64,000 nt of DNA, from the NCBI GenBank assembly GCA_949752735.1, contig OX457044.1, positions 13,317,294-13,381,293 of the forward strand, given 5' to 3'. Position 1 is the stretch's first letter. The number at the start of each line of letters is the position of its first letter. A program made the translations under genes and the position numbers. The stretch comes from Lumbricus terrestris (taxonomy: Eukaryota; Annelida; Clitellata; Crassiclitellata; Lumbricidae). The notes under the pieces were generated by a model. The model was not told the DNA's origin. It worked only from the letters and a program-made list of their open reading frames with translations, and made no database searches. This document shows positions 23,501 through 35,500 of this stretch, in pieces.

Positions 23501-26500
23501 GGAGTCCACCACGCCCCGTGCCCATTTATTATTGTGGCGCACCCGCACCACATCACCTGGTTTCAGAGGTGACAAGGTCTTTGCTGATCTGTCGTAGTAG
23601 TGCTTTTGCCTGTTCTGTCTTGCCTGCAGCTGTGGCCTACCAGCTACGACGGTTGGTCGCAAGATTTCCGATGTGACAGGTAGCTTGGTTCGCAGCACTC
23701 GGCTCATCAGCAGTTGAGCTGGGCTGAGGTTGCAATCTGCAATCGGCGCATTCCGGTACTGCAAGAGAGCGATGTTCGGGTCAGTCCCACCCTCTTCCGC
23801 TTTTCGTAGGAGTTTCTTAACTGTCTGGATAGCACGCTCAGACTGCCCGTTTGATTGAGGATAGTGAGGACTTGAGGTGGTGACAGTAAAGTTCCACTCG
23901 TCTGCAAAACTCTTCATTGCACCGCTGGCGAACGGCATATTATCAGCCACCAACTCTTCCGGAATACCTGTTCACGACGCCATGTAATAAACTGTAATAA
24001 ACTGTTGACCAGTTAGTTTATTATTTTACTAGCTATAACTGAAATACCAAAGTAATAAAGAAAGACGAACTGTCTAACTAGTGGTTCTGTTATTCAAGTG
24101 TCATGTCCGCCATTTCCGGTCATGCGCGTTGCTCACAGAGTTCGCATTCCCCAAGTCTGACCGCCAGTGACGTATGAGCTACATTATTATTATGTGTGGA
24201 TATTGCTTAGCGCCATATCGCAAGTATATCACACTAACAATAACAAACGGAAGAAGTAATCGTAATCGTAATCGTAATCTCGAAACTTCTACAGCGCCCA
24301 CAAAAGCCAAGTCGCGGGAACCAGCTTATTCACAGGCGCTCAATCAAAACAAAATCGATAGGCAGCGGGTCAAGTCCGGAGAGTCAGGCAGGCAGATAGA
24401 TGGACGGCTAAGGTGGGTGATGTTTAGAGTTGAAGTGGCGGGGGATGTAAGGAGAAGAAGAATCAGGATAGGATTTTTGAAAGAGCAATGTTTTCAGTTT
24501 TGAGTGAAAGACCTGTGGGGAGATAGCGAGAGGTGGAGTTTTGGTGAGTTCGTATGATGGGTCGGAAGTTTGCCGAAGTGCTGGCGGAAGTTTGTTCCAG
24601 AGAGGTGGAACGGCAATGGCTATGGAGCGGTTTGCGAATTTCAGTGATGAAGTGATGGGAGGGCGAAGCAGTGTAATGGAGGATGAGGAGCGTGTTGAAC
24701 GAGGTGGCTGGATGGTGAACAACTGACGAAGGTAGAACGGCTGGGATGATTGAAGTGTATTGTAAGTGAGTGAGAGGACTTTGTATTCGATGCGTTCAGG
24801 TATTTTGAGCCAGTGAAGTGATTTCAGGACAGGAGTGATGTGGTGACGTTTGGGGGTTTTCGTCACTGCACGGGCGAGGGCATTCTGGATAGCTTGGAGG
24901 CGGTTAATTTGGGTTATATCAATGTTTAGGAAGAGAGAGTTGCAGTAATCAAGTTTCGCATGAACTATGGATGTGGCTATTGTGGATGCAGTTTTAAAGT
25001 CAAGCATAGGTCGGATTCTGCGGAGATCTCGTATGTGCATGAAACAAGTGCGGGAAAGTTGGGTTATGTGGTCGGAGAAGCTAAGATGCTGGTCAAAGAT
25101 TACACCTAGGTTTCGGACAGGAGAATTTGCGGAGAAAGTGTGGTTGGAAGAAGGAAATAGAGGGATCAGGAATTTTCTTGAGTTGCTCTCTGAGGCCAAT
25201 TAGTATAAATTCTGTCTTGGAGGGGTTAAGGCAGAGGAGATTTGAGGTCATCCAAGAGGTGATTTGGGTGACCACAGAGAGAAGATTATTTATGGAGTCA
25301 GAGAAGCTGCTTGGAGAGAAAGAGATGAATAGTTGGGTGTCGTCAGCATATAGATGATGGTCGACTGTGGATGCTTTTATGAGTGAACTGAGTGGAGTGG
25401 TGTAGAGGATGAACAAGAGGGGCCCGAGGACAGAACCTTGCGGAACACCACAGGTGAGGGGGCGTGATTGAGATGATGTTTCAAGTGTTTTGACTGAGAA
25501 AGTGCGTGATGAGAGATAAGACTGAATCCAAAGGAGAGCAGTGTCGGTAAAGCCAAAGCAGGAAGACAGTCTTTGGAGTAGTATGTTATGGTCGATGGTG
25601 TCAAAGGCTGCAGAGACATCAAGGAGGCAAAGGCAGGAGACTTGTTGATGAGAGATGGCAGAGACAAGTTTATTGTAGAGTGAAGTGAGAAGTGTTTCGG
25701 TGGAGTGCTTTTTAGTAAAGCCGGACTGGTTTGGGTTAAGGAGTGAATTTGAAGTCAAGTAGTCATTGATGCGAGAGAGTACGACACGTTCTGTTAGTTT
25801 AGAGATGAATGAGAGGTTGGAAACAGGTCGATAATTAGAAAGGATTTCCTTATCAAGTGATGGTTTTTTTAGAAGTGGAGTTACCAAAGAATGTTTGAAG
25901 AGGAGGGGAAAGTTGCCAGTAGATAAGGAGAGGTTGATTATTTGTGTGATGATGGGGACAATGATAGATGCGCACTCTTTCAGTAGGGCGGTAGGTATAG
26001 GGTCGAGTTCGCACTGCTTGTTTGGGAGAGATTGTAATAAATTGGACACTTCAGACTCTGATGTTGGGCTAAAAGCAGATAGTGATGATTGAGGTGGGGA
26101 AGACGGAAGGTCGTGAGTGGAGGAGGGTGTATCTGCAGGTGAATCGATGGTAGATTTTGAGAGGAGTGATTGCAGAGAGAGACGGATAGTAGTTACTTTG
26201 CCAGAGAAGAACGAACAAAATGAGTCAGCGATTGAAGAAGATGGTAGAGAGTTTGGAAGTGGGCTAGAGGAGTTCCGATGTAGGAGTTGGTTTACCGTTT
26301 TCCAGAGAAGACGAGGATTACAAGATCGGGATTGAACTAGTGAGGAGTAAAACCTCTTCTTGGCCATTGCCAGAAGGTGATGGTATTTGTTTGTAGCAGC
26401 TTTTAGAGCAGAGAGGAGTTGAGGGTCATGGGTTCGTTTGTAAGTACGCTCAAGGCGTCGACGGAAAGATTTGAAGGCCTGGAGGTAGGAGTTATACCAA

Positions 26501-29500
26501 GGGTTGTTAGAGTGAGAACCAGATTTGGTAATAGTAGGAGCGTGTTTGTCGAGGATCATGGAGAGAGTGGTGTTGTAGGAGGACAGGAGGTCATCTAGAG
26601 AGGACGGAGGATTTAGGATGAGGTCTGAGGAGGCAAGATCGTGCTTGAAGGCTTCAATGTTTATGGAGCTGATGCGGCGGAAAGAATGAGAGACGGGATC
26701 AGGACGCGGAGTAGGTAGTATGTTAAGTTGTGTGAAAATGGGGTAATGGTCAGAAGGAGTATCAAAAGAGAAAGATATGTTTGGCGATAGCCTTGAGAGA
26801 GACGATGTGATGATGAGGTCAAGTGTGTGGTTGTGAGAGTGGGTGGGAAAGTTGACGTGTTGGACCAGATTAGTAGATGACAAGAGCGTGAGGAAGTCGG
26901 GAGCAAGTGAGTCAGATGGGTTGTCAACATGTATGTTGAAATCCCCTGTGATCAAGAATTCATGAGGAGTTGTGGCAGCAGTGGAGAGTAAGTTGGTAAA
27001 TTCCTGCAAGAAAACAGAGTTAGGTTTAGAGTATGAGGAGGAGGAGGGAGGGCGGTAGACATTGAAGATGGTTAGGATTGAGTTCGGGAGTTTGAGAGTG
27101 ATTGAGGCGCATTCAAAAGATGTGAAACAGTAGCCAGGTGAGTCAAGGACAGTGGAGGGCTCTCGGGTTAGAAATGCAATCCCTCCACCTGTGGTATTCC
27201 GGTCGGTTGTCAATTTTGAGGGACGAGGGGTGCTGTACAAGTGGTAACCAGAGGGGATACAATCTTGATATTGAGCATGAGTTGTGCCTGAATGGAACCA
27301 TGTTTCGGTTAAAGCAAAGAGGTCTGGAGGATGAGAGGAAAGAGACAAGTCGTTTATTTCAGCAGCGTGAGCTGGATGAAGCAGAGAGCGTATATTTAGA
27401 GAACATAGTAGAAATTTGTTTTTGTCTTGTGTAGGAGGAGGAGAAGGAGGAGGAGGGGAAGGAGGCGGTGGGAGAAGAGGAAGAGGAGGAGGAGAGGTAG
27501 CGGTAGACACAGCAGCAGCAGTAAGAGGACAGCTAGGCTGAGGAGGAGGAGGAGGAGGAGGAGGAGGAGGAGCAGCAGCAGCAGCAGCAGCAGGAGTGGT
27601 AGTAGAAACAGAATAGGGTGTAGGCGGGGGAGAGTGAGAGGCGGAGCACCTATTGATTGGGCCCGGATTTGCATGTATGTCGCCAGAAAGTAGAATTAAG
27701 ATGAAGAATAGACTATTGTGAGTACGGTGCTGAGATTGTATTTTGCGTCGAATTGCTAAGAAAAACGGCAGAGGAATGTGGGCCATGTAACCATTCTCTT
27801 GTGTAGCGGTCAGAAAGTGGGCGGGGTTATGATGCCGGGGTGAGAACGGTATGTAGGTCAGTGAGAGGCTGGAGGGGTGAAACTGGATGAAGTGAGCAGT
27901 TTGGATCCTTAATGAGACCAGGAGGAGTATGATTGACAGATTCATGCTGGGCTTGTGAAGATGGAGGGAAAAATGGCTGGCTATGGGATGAAAAGTTAGA
28001 CAAAGGATGAATGATGCGGAATGAATAATGTGGAGGATCGTGGATGAAAAGAAGCAAAAAATAATGGAACGAACTCACCGGATGGAGAAGAGTGTAGATC
28101 CAGTTCACATGATTTCTAGTTCAAAGAGTTGATAAACCGACGAAGTTCATCCTCGAGCATGGGGCAAAAGCCGTCAAACTTTAATTCTGTCCTAAGAAAT
28201 TGAGGTAAAGGAGTGCCGGCAGTTGATGCATGAAGACTCGCAATCTTCTCTGACATCTTAAGGAAGTCATTGGCAGAGAAGGCAGGAGCGCCAGATGAGG
28301 CTTGACCAAGGAGATCCTTGATGGAAGTCCAGAGGCGTTTCGGGTTCTTTTCATTTCAGGCTACGAGGTGCTCCCAAAACTCTGCTTCCTTTTGGGGAAA
28401 AAGGCTATGGAGTGACTGAAGTTGAGATACCCATGCTAGGCTGTCATTCCGATCTCTTGAACGACGCTAGCGTCTTTCGATGCTGGCGACATTCACCATC
28501 GAACCAAGCTGCAAAGGGGTCGCAGACGCGTCTTGACATTACGCAGAGGAAGAAGATTGTCCACCAGTTGAGTTGTGGAGTAGAGGTCGAAGAGTTCTGA
28601 TACTATAATTTTGGTAATGCATCTTCTCCATTTGCCTCAGTCCACTGGAAGTCTTTCAGCCTCATCCCACGACATCGCCAAGCACCTGAAGTTGTCCTTG
28701 ATGGACAACTTCAAGGACAACTTCAACTTGGTCCTTCCTTAGCTTCTTCTCTCAGTGATTCAGCTCATTGTCCAACTTGCTCTGTTCTATTCTTATTGTA
28801 CATTTTATTACGCCATGAGACATACCTATTCTGAGTCAGACTAGGAAAGGCCATTGCCACGTTCGGAGGATTAAACAACATATGGAGGAATGAAGGATTA
28901 AGCCTGACGACAAGGACAAGATAATACAAAGCCTTGGTTCTGACAACATTGCTCTGTGGATCGGAGACATGGTCTGTGACTAAAGCTAATCTGAAGAAGT
29001 TAGAGGCAGCACATCATAAATGGCAGAGGAGGATACTAGGGGTCACTTGGATTGATAAGATAAAGAATGAAAATATAAGGAAAAGAATGTCTATGGAGAA
29101 ATGGAGGATATTTTTGAAGAGATCGCGTCTGTGCTGGCTGGTCATATACACAGATCGGACAATGAAAGAATTCAAAAACAGACTGGACACCAACAGGATG
29201 AAAGAGAAAACGAGGGAGGCCGAGAAAGACTTGGGGTGACACGATCACTCAAGATCTGGACGACGGTGGAATGATGTGAGAGGCGGAGAGGATTGTGGAA
29301 GACAGAGTGGTGTGGAGGAGCTGTGTCACCTGATGCGCTACCAGCGCGAGGAAGCACTAAGTAGGTATGTCTTGTCTTGTCTTTAACCTTCCTCAATTCG
29401 AGGGTTGGTCGCTTCATGGACACGCCTTCGCCACTTTTTCCTGTCCTCTGTCTCTTTCAGTATCCGCTCGAATGGTAGTTCCATCCACGTGATGATATTA

Positions 29501-32500
29501 GCAATGTAGGTTAGATTAGTAGGTATGAGACATACACAATACTCTTCAGCCATGTATGATTTGCCGTATCCGTTTTCCTGTTTGTGCAATCCTCCACCAT
29601 CCATCATCCAGCAGTATACGATGACATCACATAGACCCGTCTTCATACTCCATCAATTGTTTTTCTTTAGTGCTCCTAGTGCGCAAGGCCTCGCAAGAAG
29701 AAGCAGGTTTTGAGAAGAGAGAAGGAAGAAGAGAAAGGACAGAAGTGTAGAGCGAACACAAGGAGAAAGCGTATTCCATATAAATATATTCGCATAAACT
29801 GCAGTAGTTTCATTACTGCCATATTTTTAACCATCTATACTGTTATTCCATGAGTTAGACTCTCAAAATTAGTCTTTTGTGTCTCTCCATCATCTATGAC
29901 CTCAGTGTCAATAACCAGTCTGCACATCATTGGTTCTGGACAATTCAAAATAAACTCTAAAATTTATCACAAATGGTCAACTTGTTGACATACGAGTCTT
30001 TAGGGTTGCCAGGTGGTTTTGAGGAAATTACCAGACAATGGCGAGCGTGTTACAAGAGTGTGTGGGTAGATACCCAAAACTGGTACATGGTCATTCTGAA
30101 AGTCGCTTGTCAAGTTGTCAGGACTCTCAGAGGTCAGAGGGGCAAAGTCCTCTGAAGCCAGCGAAAGAAGCTGTACAAATTTATGTTACTGTTAAAAACT
30201 AAAACAACTGGCATATCAATCATTGACAAATGACAATGATTGGATTTGGTTGATTAATTTCGAATGCAATATCTGCAACTCATAAGTTCAGAAGTGTTCA
30301 GCTAAAAGTCATCACAGAGGCAACACCCTGTTGCGTTTTGCAATTTATGTAGCCTATTTCAAGTCTCACTGCGCAGCTTTGATCAAACGTTTATAACAGA
30401 TGATGAGTAGGCCTATGCTAAATTTTGTAGAGCTGCATTGTATGCTAAAGATGTCCAGGTGACCAGGTCATCCAAGAATAATGAATTCCACAGAGTCCGA
30501 CTTAAAAAAAGGCATGGTAGTAAGAAATATAGATTTAAATAATCATCATCATCATCATTGCGGTCCATGGGCTCAGTGCCCGTTGGCGTCAATCGCATGT
30601 TTCACAATTCGTCTCCATTTGTCTCTCTCCAGCGCCATTCTGCTAAGTTTGTAGATTTCCAGTTCACACCAGTCCGTGACGTCATCCAGCCACTCTCTGC
30701 ACGGTCTTCTTCTAACCCCCTTCCGTCCATCATTCCGAAGATGACCTGTTTGATGAGTTGGTCGTTTCCAATTCTGCCAACATGTCCAAAGAAGTTTAGT
30801 TTCCTCTCCATTATCATTTGTTTGATGTTTTTTGTATTTCCCACTCTTGCGCGCACTTCCACATTTGTTATCTTTTGCTCCCATCTAATGTGCAGTATCC
30901 ATCTGTAGCATCTCATTTCAAATGCCAATAGTTTGTTTGTTTCCCTCTTGCGCAAGGTCCATGTCTCACATGCATATAGCAGTATACTGAATATGCATGT
31001 TTTTATGATTTCCATTTTTGTTTTTATGCTTATTTCTCGACTTCTCCAAAGGTTTCCAAAGGCTGCAAATGCCCCCGCTGCTTTCGCTATCCAGCTTCCT
31101 ATCTCCCTTCCGCAGTCATTGTCCCATGTTAGCAGGCTTCCCAGATATACAAATTCTTACACGTGTTCCAGGCCTTCACCGTTGATATCGATTGGTTTTA
31201 TGTTCTTTTTTCTCCGAAGGTCATTGTTTTTGTTTTGCTGCGGTTGATTTTTAGGCCTACCCTCTCTCCTTCCCTGCCTAGAATGTTAACGTTTTCTTGT
31301 ATGTTGTGGATGTCTTCTTCTATCAAGTCTATATCGTCTGCGAATGCCAGGTTGTTGATAAGCATTCCATGTATGGAAATCCTGGTTTCTTTCTCCTTGA
31401 TCTTCTCTATTACTCGCTCTAGATATTTGATGAATTCAGTAGGGGATACTGGGTCTCCCTGTTTGGCGCCCACCCCAATTCGGAACCATTCATCAATCTC
31501 TTTTCCCACTCTGACTGCCGATTTTGCTTTTGTGCATGCATAGTTGAGTAGCTGCGTCAACCGTCTTCCGACTCCGAAAGATTCCAATGTCGCTTGTAAT
31601 ATATCGTGCCTTACAGAGTCAAATGCTTTTTGGAAGTCGATGAAGCAATTGTGTATTAGCTTTCCTTTCCGTTTCGCCTTTTCCCCTATGAGCCGTAGTA
31701 TTAGTGTTTGTTGTGTTGTGTTTCGGGGCGCCGTAACAAATGCGCGCATGACAAAAGCGCGCAGACAAATGTGCGCAGACAAATGCGCGCAGACAATAGC
31801 GCGCAAAGCGCGCAACAGGGACCTTACCCGTCAAAAGGGCGCAGACAAAAGCGCGCAAAAAAGCGCGCAAAAATGCGCGCAGCGATCAAAAAATGATGAT
31901 AAAAATTATAAATAACAATGTTTCATAAGTGTTTCATAGGCTTTCCATATATCACTAATGAACTTTCGGAGAAATTATTTACGATAATTAGACGTTATGT
32001 ACGGGAATGTGCAAAAATTCTGATGTATTTAGATGACTAGATTTTCACTCGTCTTTTTTATTTTGTTTACAATGAACTATTTTTTCGGGTCTTTTTGCTG
32101 CTGCGTTTCGTCTATGTTTCATTGCGTTTAGAATAAAATGCTATGGAACATTGTTGTTCCTTTCAAGAACAATGATGTTAGGATATGTTGAGCCTAGATT
32201 TCCACTTAAATGCTTCAAATTTTTTATATGAAACGCTTCGTTTACAAACTATATTTGGCTTAATAGTGACGGTTTTTTTGACAGTTACCCATTGTGTCTA
32301 TATTTCTAACAATCTGTTTCAGTATGTTTAGATGCGCATTTAAAAAAATTTATTTTTATTGGGTCTATGTGCTCTTCGTCGCGCGCATTTGTGTGCGCGC
32401 ATTTGTCGTGCGCGATTTTGTTACTGCGCGCATTTGTCTGCGCGCATTTGTCTGCGCGCTTTTGTCATGCGCGCTTTTGACGGGTCACCGTGTTTCGGTC

Positions 32501-35500
32501 TCTTCTGAACCCAGCCTGCTCCTCAGCCATATGCTCCTCTACCTGCGATTTTAATCTTTCGAGCAGAATGGACATCAATACTTTACTCATGTGGTTCATT
32601 AGCGCTAACGTTCTGTAATTGCAGCAGTTTGACAGATCGCCCTTTTTTGGAATTGCTACTATGATTGACCTCATCCATTCATCTGGTATTCGTCCTTCCT
32701 TCCACGCTTGGTTGCATATGCCATGTATTCTTCTAGTTAATGCTTCTCCTCCCGCCTTCAGAACTTCACCAGTAATTCTGTCGGTCCCCGGTGCTTTGTT
32801 GTTTTTTAACTTGGCTACGGCAAACTCCACTTCCTCCAAAAGGATATCATGCTCCTCGTCCTCCCGTGGTGGTGGTGTTGTATCATTTAGCTCTTTGATG
32901 ATGTCTCCATTATCCTCTGTTGTTTTACATAGTTCGCTGCAGTATTCGATTTAAATAATAGATGCGCAAAAAAGAAAAACTCTGGCCATAAAATAAAGGT
33001 CTATAATGCTAGAATGAAGTACGATATTGCAAAGGGGGTACGACAGTATGTGTCATGTGACTCATCGAATTTTATGAAAATGTAGTGACATTCATCATCA
33101 TGTTCGCATATCGGATAACCTGTGTGGCTTGGTCGTCTGTCTGATTCTGTTAATCTGACGCGTGTGTCCACTGCAACCAGCGACATACATTAGGCCTATA
33201 GAATATTTGTTTATCAGTCTGACTGTCTAACAGGCACCCATCGTGACAGGATTCTGGTAGGAAATTCACCTGCATCTTTTCACTGCTTGAAGACATTTAT
33301 TTTTTCATGGGCCTGTAATGCTGAGAACATTTCTGAATAGCTCTGTGAGAAGCGCTTTACAAATGTTTTATTAGATTAGATTAGATTAGTTAGCTACACC
33401 GGTAAGCAAGAGCGGCATTCGTCTGTTGGTTGCAATGGACTGCAGTTCAAGCCCCGGGCTGGGAGTTGACATTCAGAGATTTAGATATCTCGGGCTAGCA
33501 CGTGTGGGACGTAGGGGCGCAAGCTCCTGAGGAAAGACCTTGGGCAAGTTGCTTACCCATCATTGTCTGTGGGGAAGGCAACGGGAAACCACCTCACTCA
33601 TCTCATCCCCAGGGGCGTAAAGCCAATGAACCTGCCTTTGAGCAGAGAACCATCGTCATCATCAGATTAGACTAGATCACATGCTACCTGTAAACGGAGA
33701 GGTGGAAAAATGGCAATATAACTGGAAATTTTTATTGGCCCCAAGAATCTACACTTCAATACTTGTTGCTAGCAATAATTATTTTAGACATTACCGGACA
33801 TGGCGGTGTCCGGTAATGTCTAAAATATGTGAACGAACAGATTATGCAAATACCAGACTGTCTGGTTCATACCCAAACATCTGGCAACACTATAAAGATT
33901 TAAAACAATATTGTTTGAAATCTTAGTTATGTAAAAACTATTATACACTATAATGAACTGATGTACTATACAAAATAAAATATATGCTGCCCTAAAATGA
34001 CACTTGTGAAAATATACACTTGGAATTTTTTTATTTTTTATGGCTGGCTGAATTCTGTAATTGCAGAGGCATTCTTTCAAAAGCTTACATGTAAAGTAAT
34101 CATAACTAACAATCTGTTAGTCCAGATGGTGCCATAGGCAACTAGGTGCCCAGGCCTACATTTGGCACCCTCAGATTCCAACTCAATTGTTCAGCCCACA
34201 TCAGAATCTACAGATGAACTAGCCACAACCTTGTATATGCACAACTGAGTAATTTATTATAATTTTTTTATTAGTGCACTGAGGCTAAATTCTGCAGAAA
34301 ATGGTGATGAGTAAAAAAACTACTACTTTTTTGTGGAAATGGCGTACCTTAGAACTTTGTGCCCCAGGAAACTGCCTGCTTTGCCTATGCCTAAGACTGC
34401 TAACAATATATAAATGCTCACACAATATCTGGACAGTATGTTGGTTGCTCCAGTCGCTTTCCACTTTGAACATGACTAGGTATTTGCCAATTTTCAACAT
34501 CAGGATATGGTACTGCACCTCTCGTCATTAATTCCCAAAGCAAAACACCAAATGACCACTAAAAAATATATATGTTGACAATAATTAAGATTCATCGGAT
34601 GAAGTTCAATTTTTAGAAATGCAGATGCAATACAAGAGTTTTATGGTGGCTCGTTATAAGCCTTAAATTAAATGAACTGCACTTAAAAAATCATCCTCCA
34701 CATTCAGGTAATTTGTCCAGACTTCGAAGAGTTTCTCCAATCATTCAGTTATCAGCAGTCTATATGCACCAGATAAAAAGATGCTTTTGAACCAGCTTTC
34801 AGCAACAAAGACTTAACAACCGAAATTATTAGAGTCCAATATTAGCATTGTGTAATTCATTGCACTCATTACAACAGCGGTTCTCAACCTGTGGGTCGCG
34901 ACCCCATGGGGGTCGCCTGACGATTTGCCAGGGGTCAGAAATTTCCAAAAGATGTACACATGTAGCCTAGGTCTATAATATGCAGAAGTATTAGCAATTT
35001 CAACGCCGCACTATAGCAACTTAAAGAAAATCTTAACTTATAGTTAGATTTGCCAGGGGTTGCCTGTCGCCTTCAGAAATTTCCAAAAGATGTACACATG
35101 TAGCCTAGGTCTAAAATATGCAGAAGTATTAGCAATTTCAACGCTGCACTATAGCAACTTAAAGAAAATCCTAACTTATAGTTTTGTTGTTTAACCTATA
35201 ACTTAGAGTTTTGTTATTTATTCGCTAGATTTCGGCCGCTAATTTATTTTTTACCATTTTTATTCTCAAATGTAAATTACACTTTTGTCGTGCTTCTAAA
35301 AAATAAAACAATACCCGGTTTGCTCAAGCAGTGTATGCTGTCAGCTACTGACATGGGCGAGACTTTGGGAGACAGGTGGACAGTCAGGACTTCGAAATTT
35401 GTGGTGGGGCCGAGCTGCTAATATCGTCCAAATGTTTCAGAAATATTTCATTACAGAAATATTGAATAAATATCATTATATATTTCTACAGTGCTGTCTA

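Larger units (their letters stand above)
22869..24233 (-). mobile_element. Internally deleted Ty3/gypsy-type LTR retrotransposon
   Basis: Two 251-bp LTRs (22869-23119 and 23983-24233) lie in the same orientation around an 863-bp interior. The 5-bp target duplication CTAAC is exact (22864-22868 and 24234-24238). The LTRs begin TGTGATATAC and end TTTATTACA on the minus strand. A GTGGGGGAGG polypurine tract precedes the 3' LTR and TGGCGTCGTGAACAGG follows the 5' LTR as a probable primer-binding site. gag, protease and RT are gone. Confidence 0.95.
24255..28100 (-). mobile_element. Nearly full-length CR1/L2-like LINE
   Basis: The element runs from about 28100 to a (GATTAC)n tail at 24258-24280. 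It encodes an AP endonuclease and reverse transcriptase with one frame break near 25140. Other 3' ends in the window (12530 and 59115) have the same GATTAC tail, so they belong to the same or a sister family. Confidence 0.9.

Noticed and set aside
27396..27693. Poly-Leu and poly-Arg ORFs
   Set aside because: Shadow frames of the (GGA)n tract in the LINE coding region.
29973..30155. 60-codon plus-strand ORF
   Set aside because: No motif, no splice context and no repeat membership; too short to support.
31708..31896. Small basic ORFs in the GCGCGC-rich stretch
   Set aside because: They are produced by the fold-back array.
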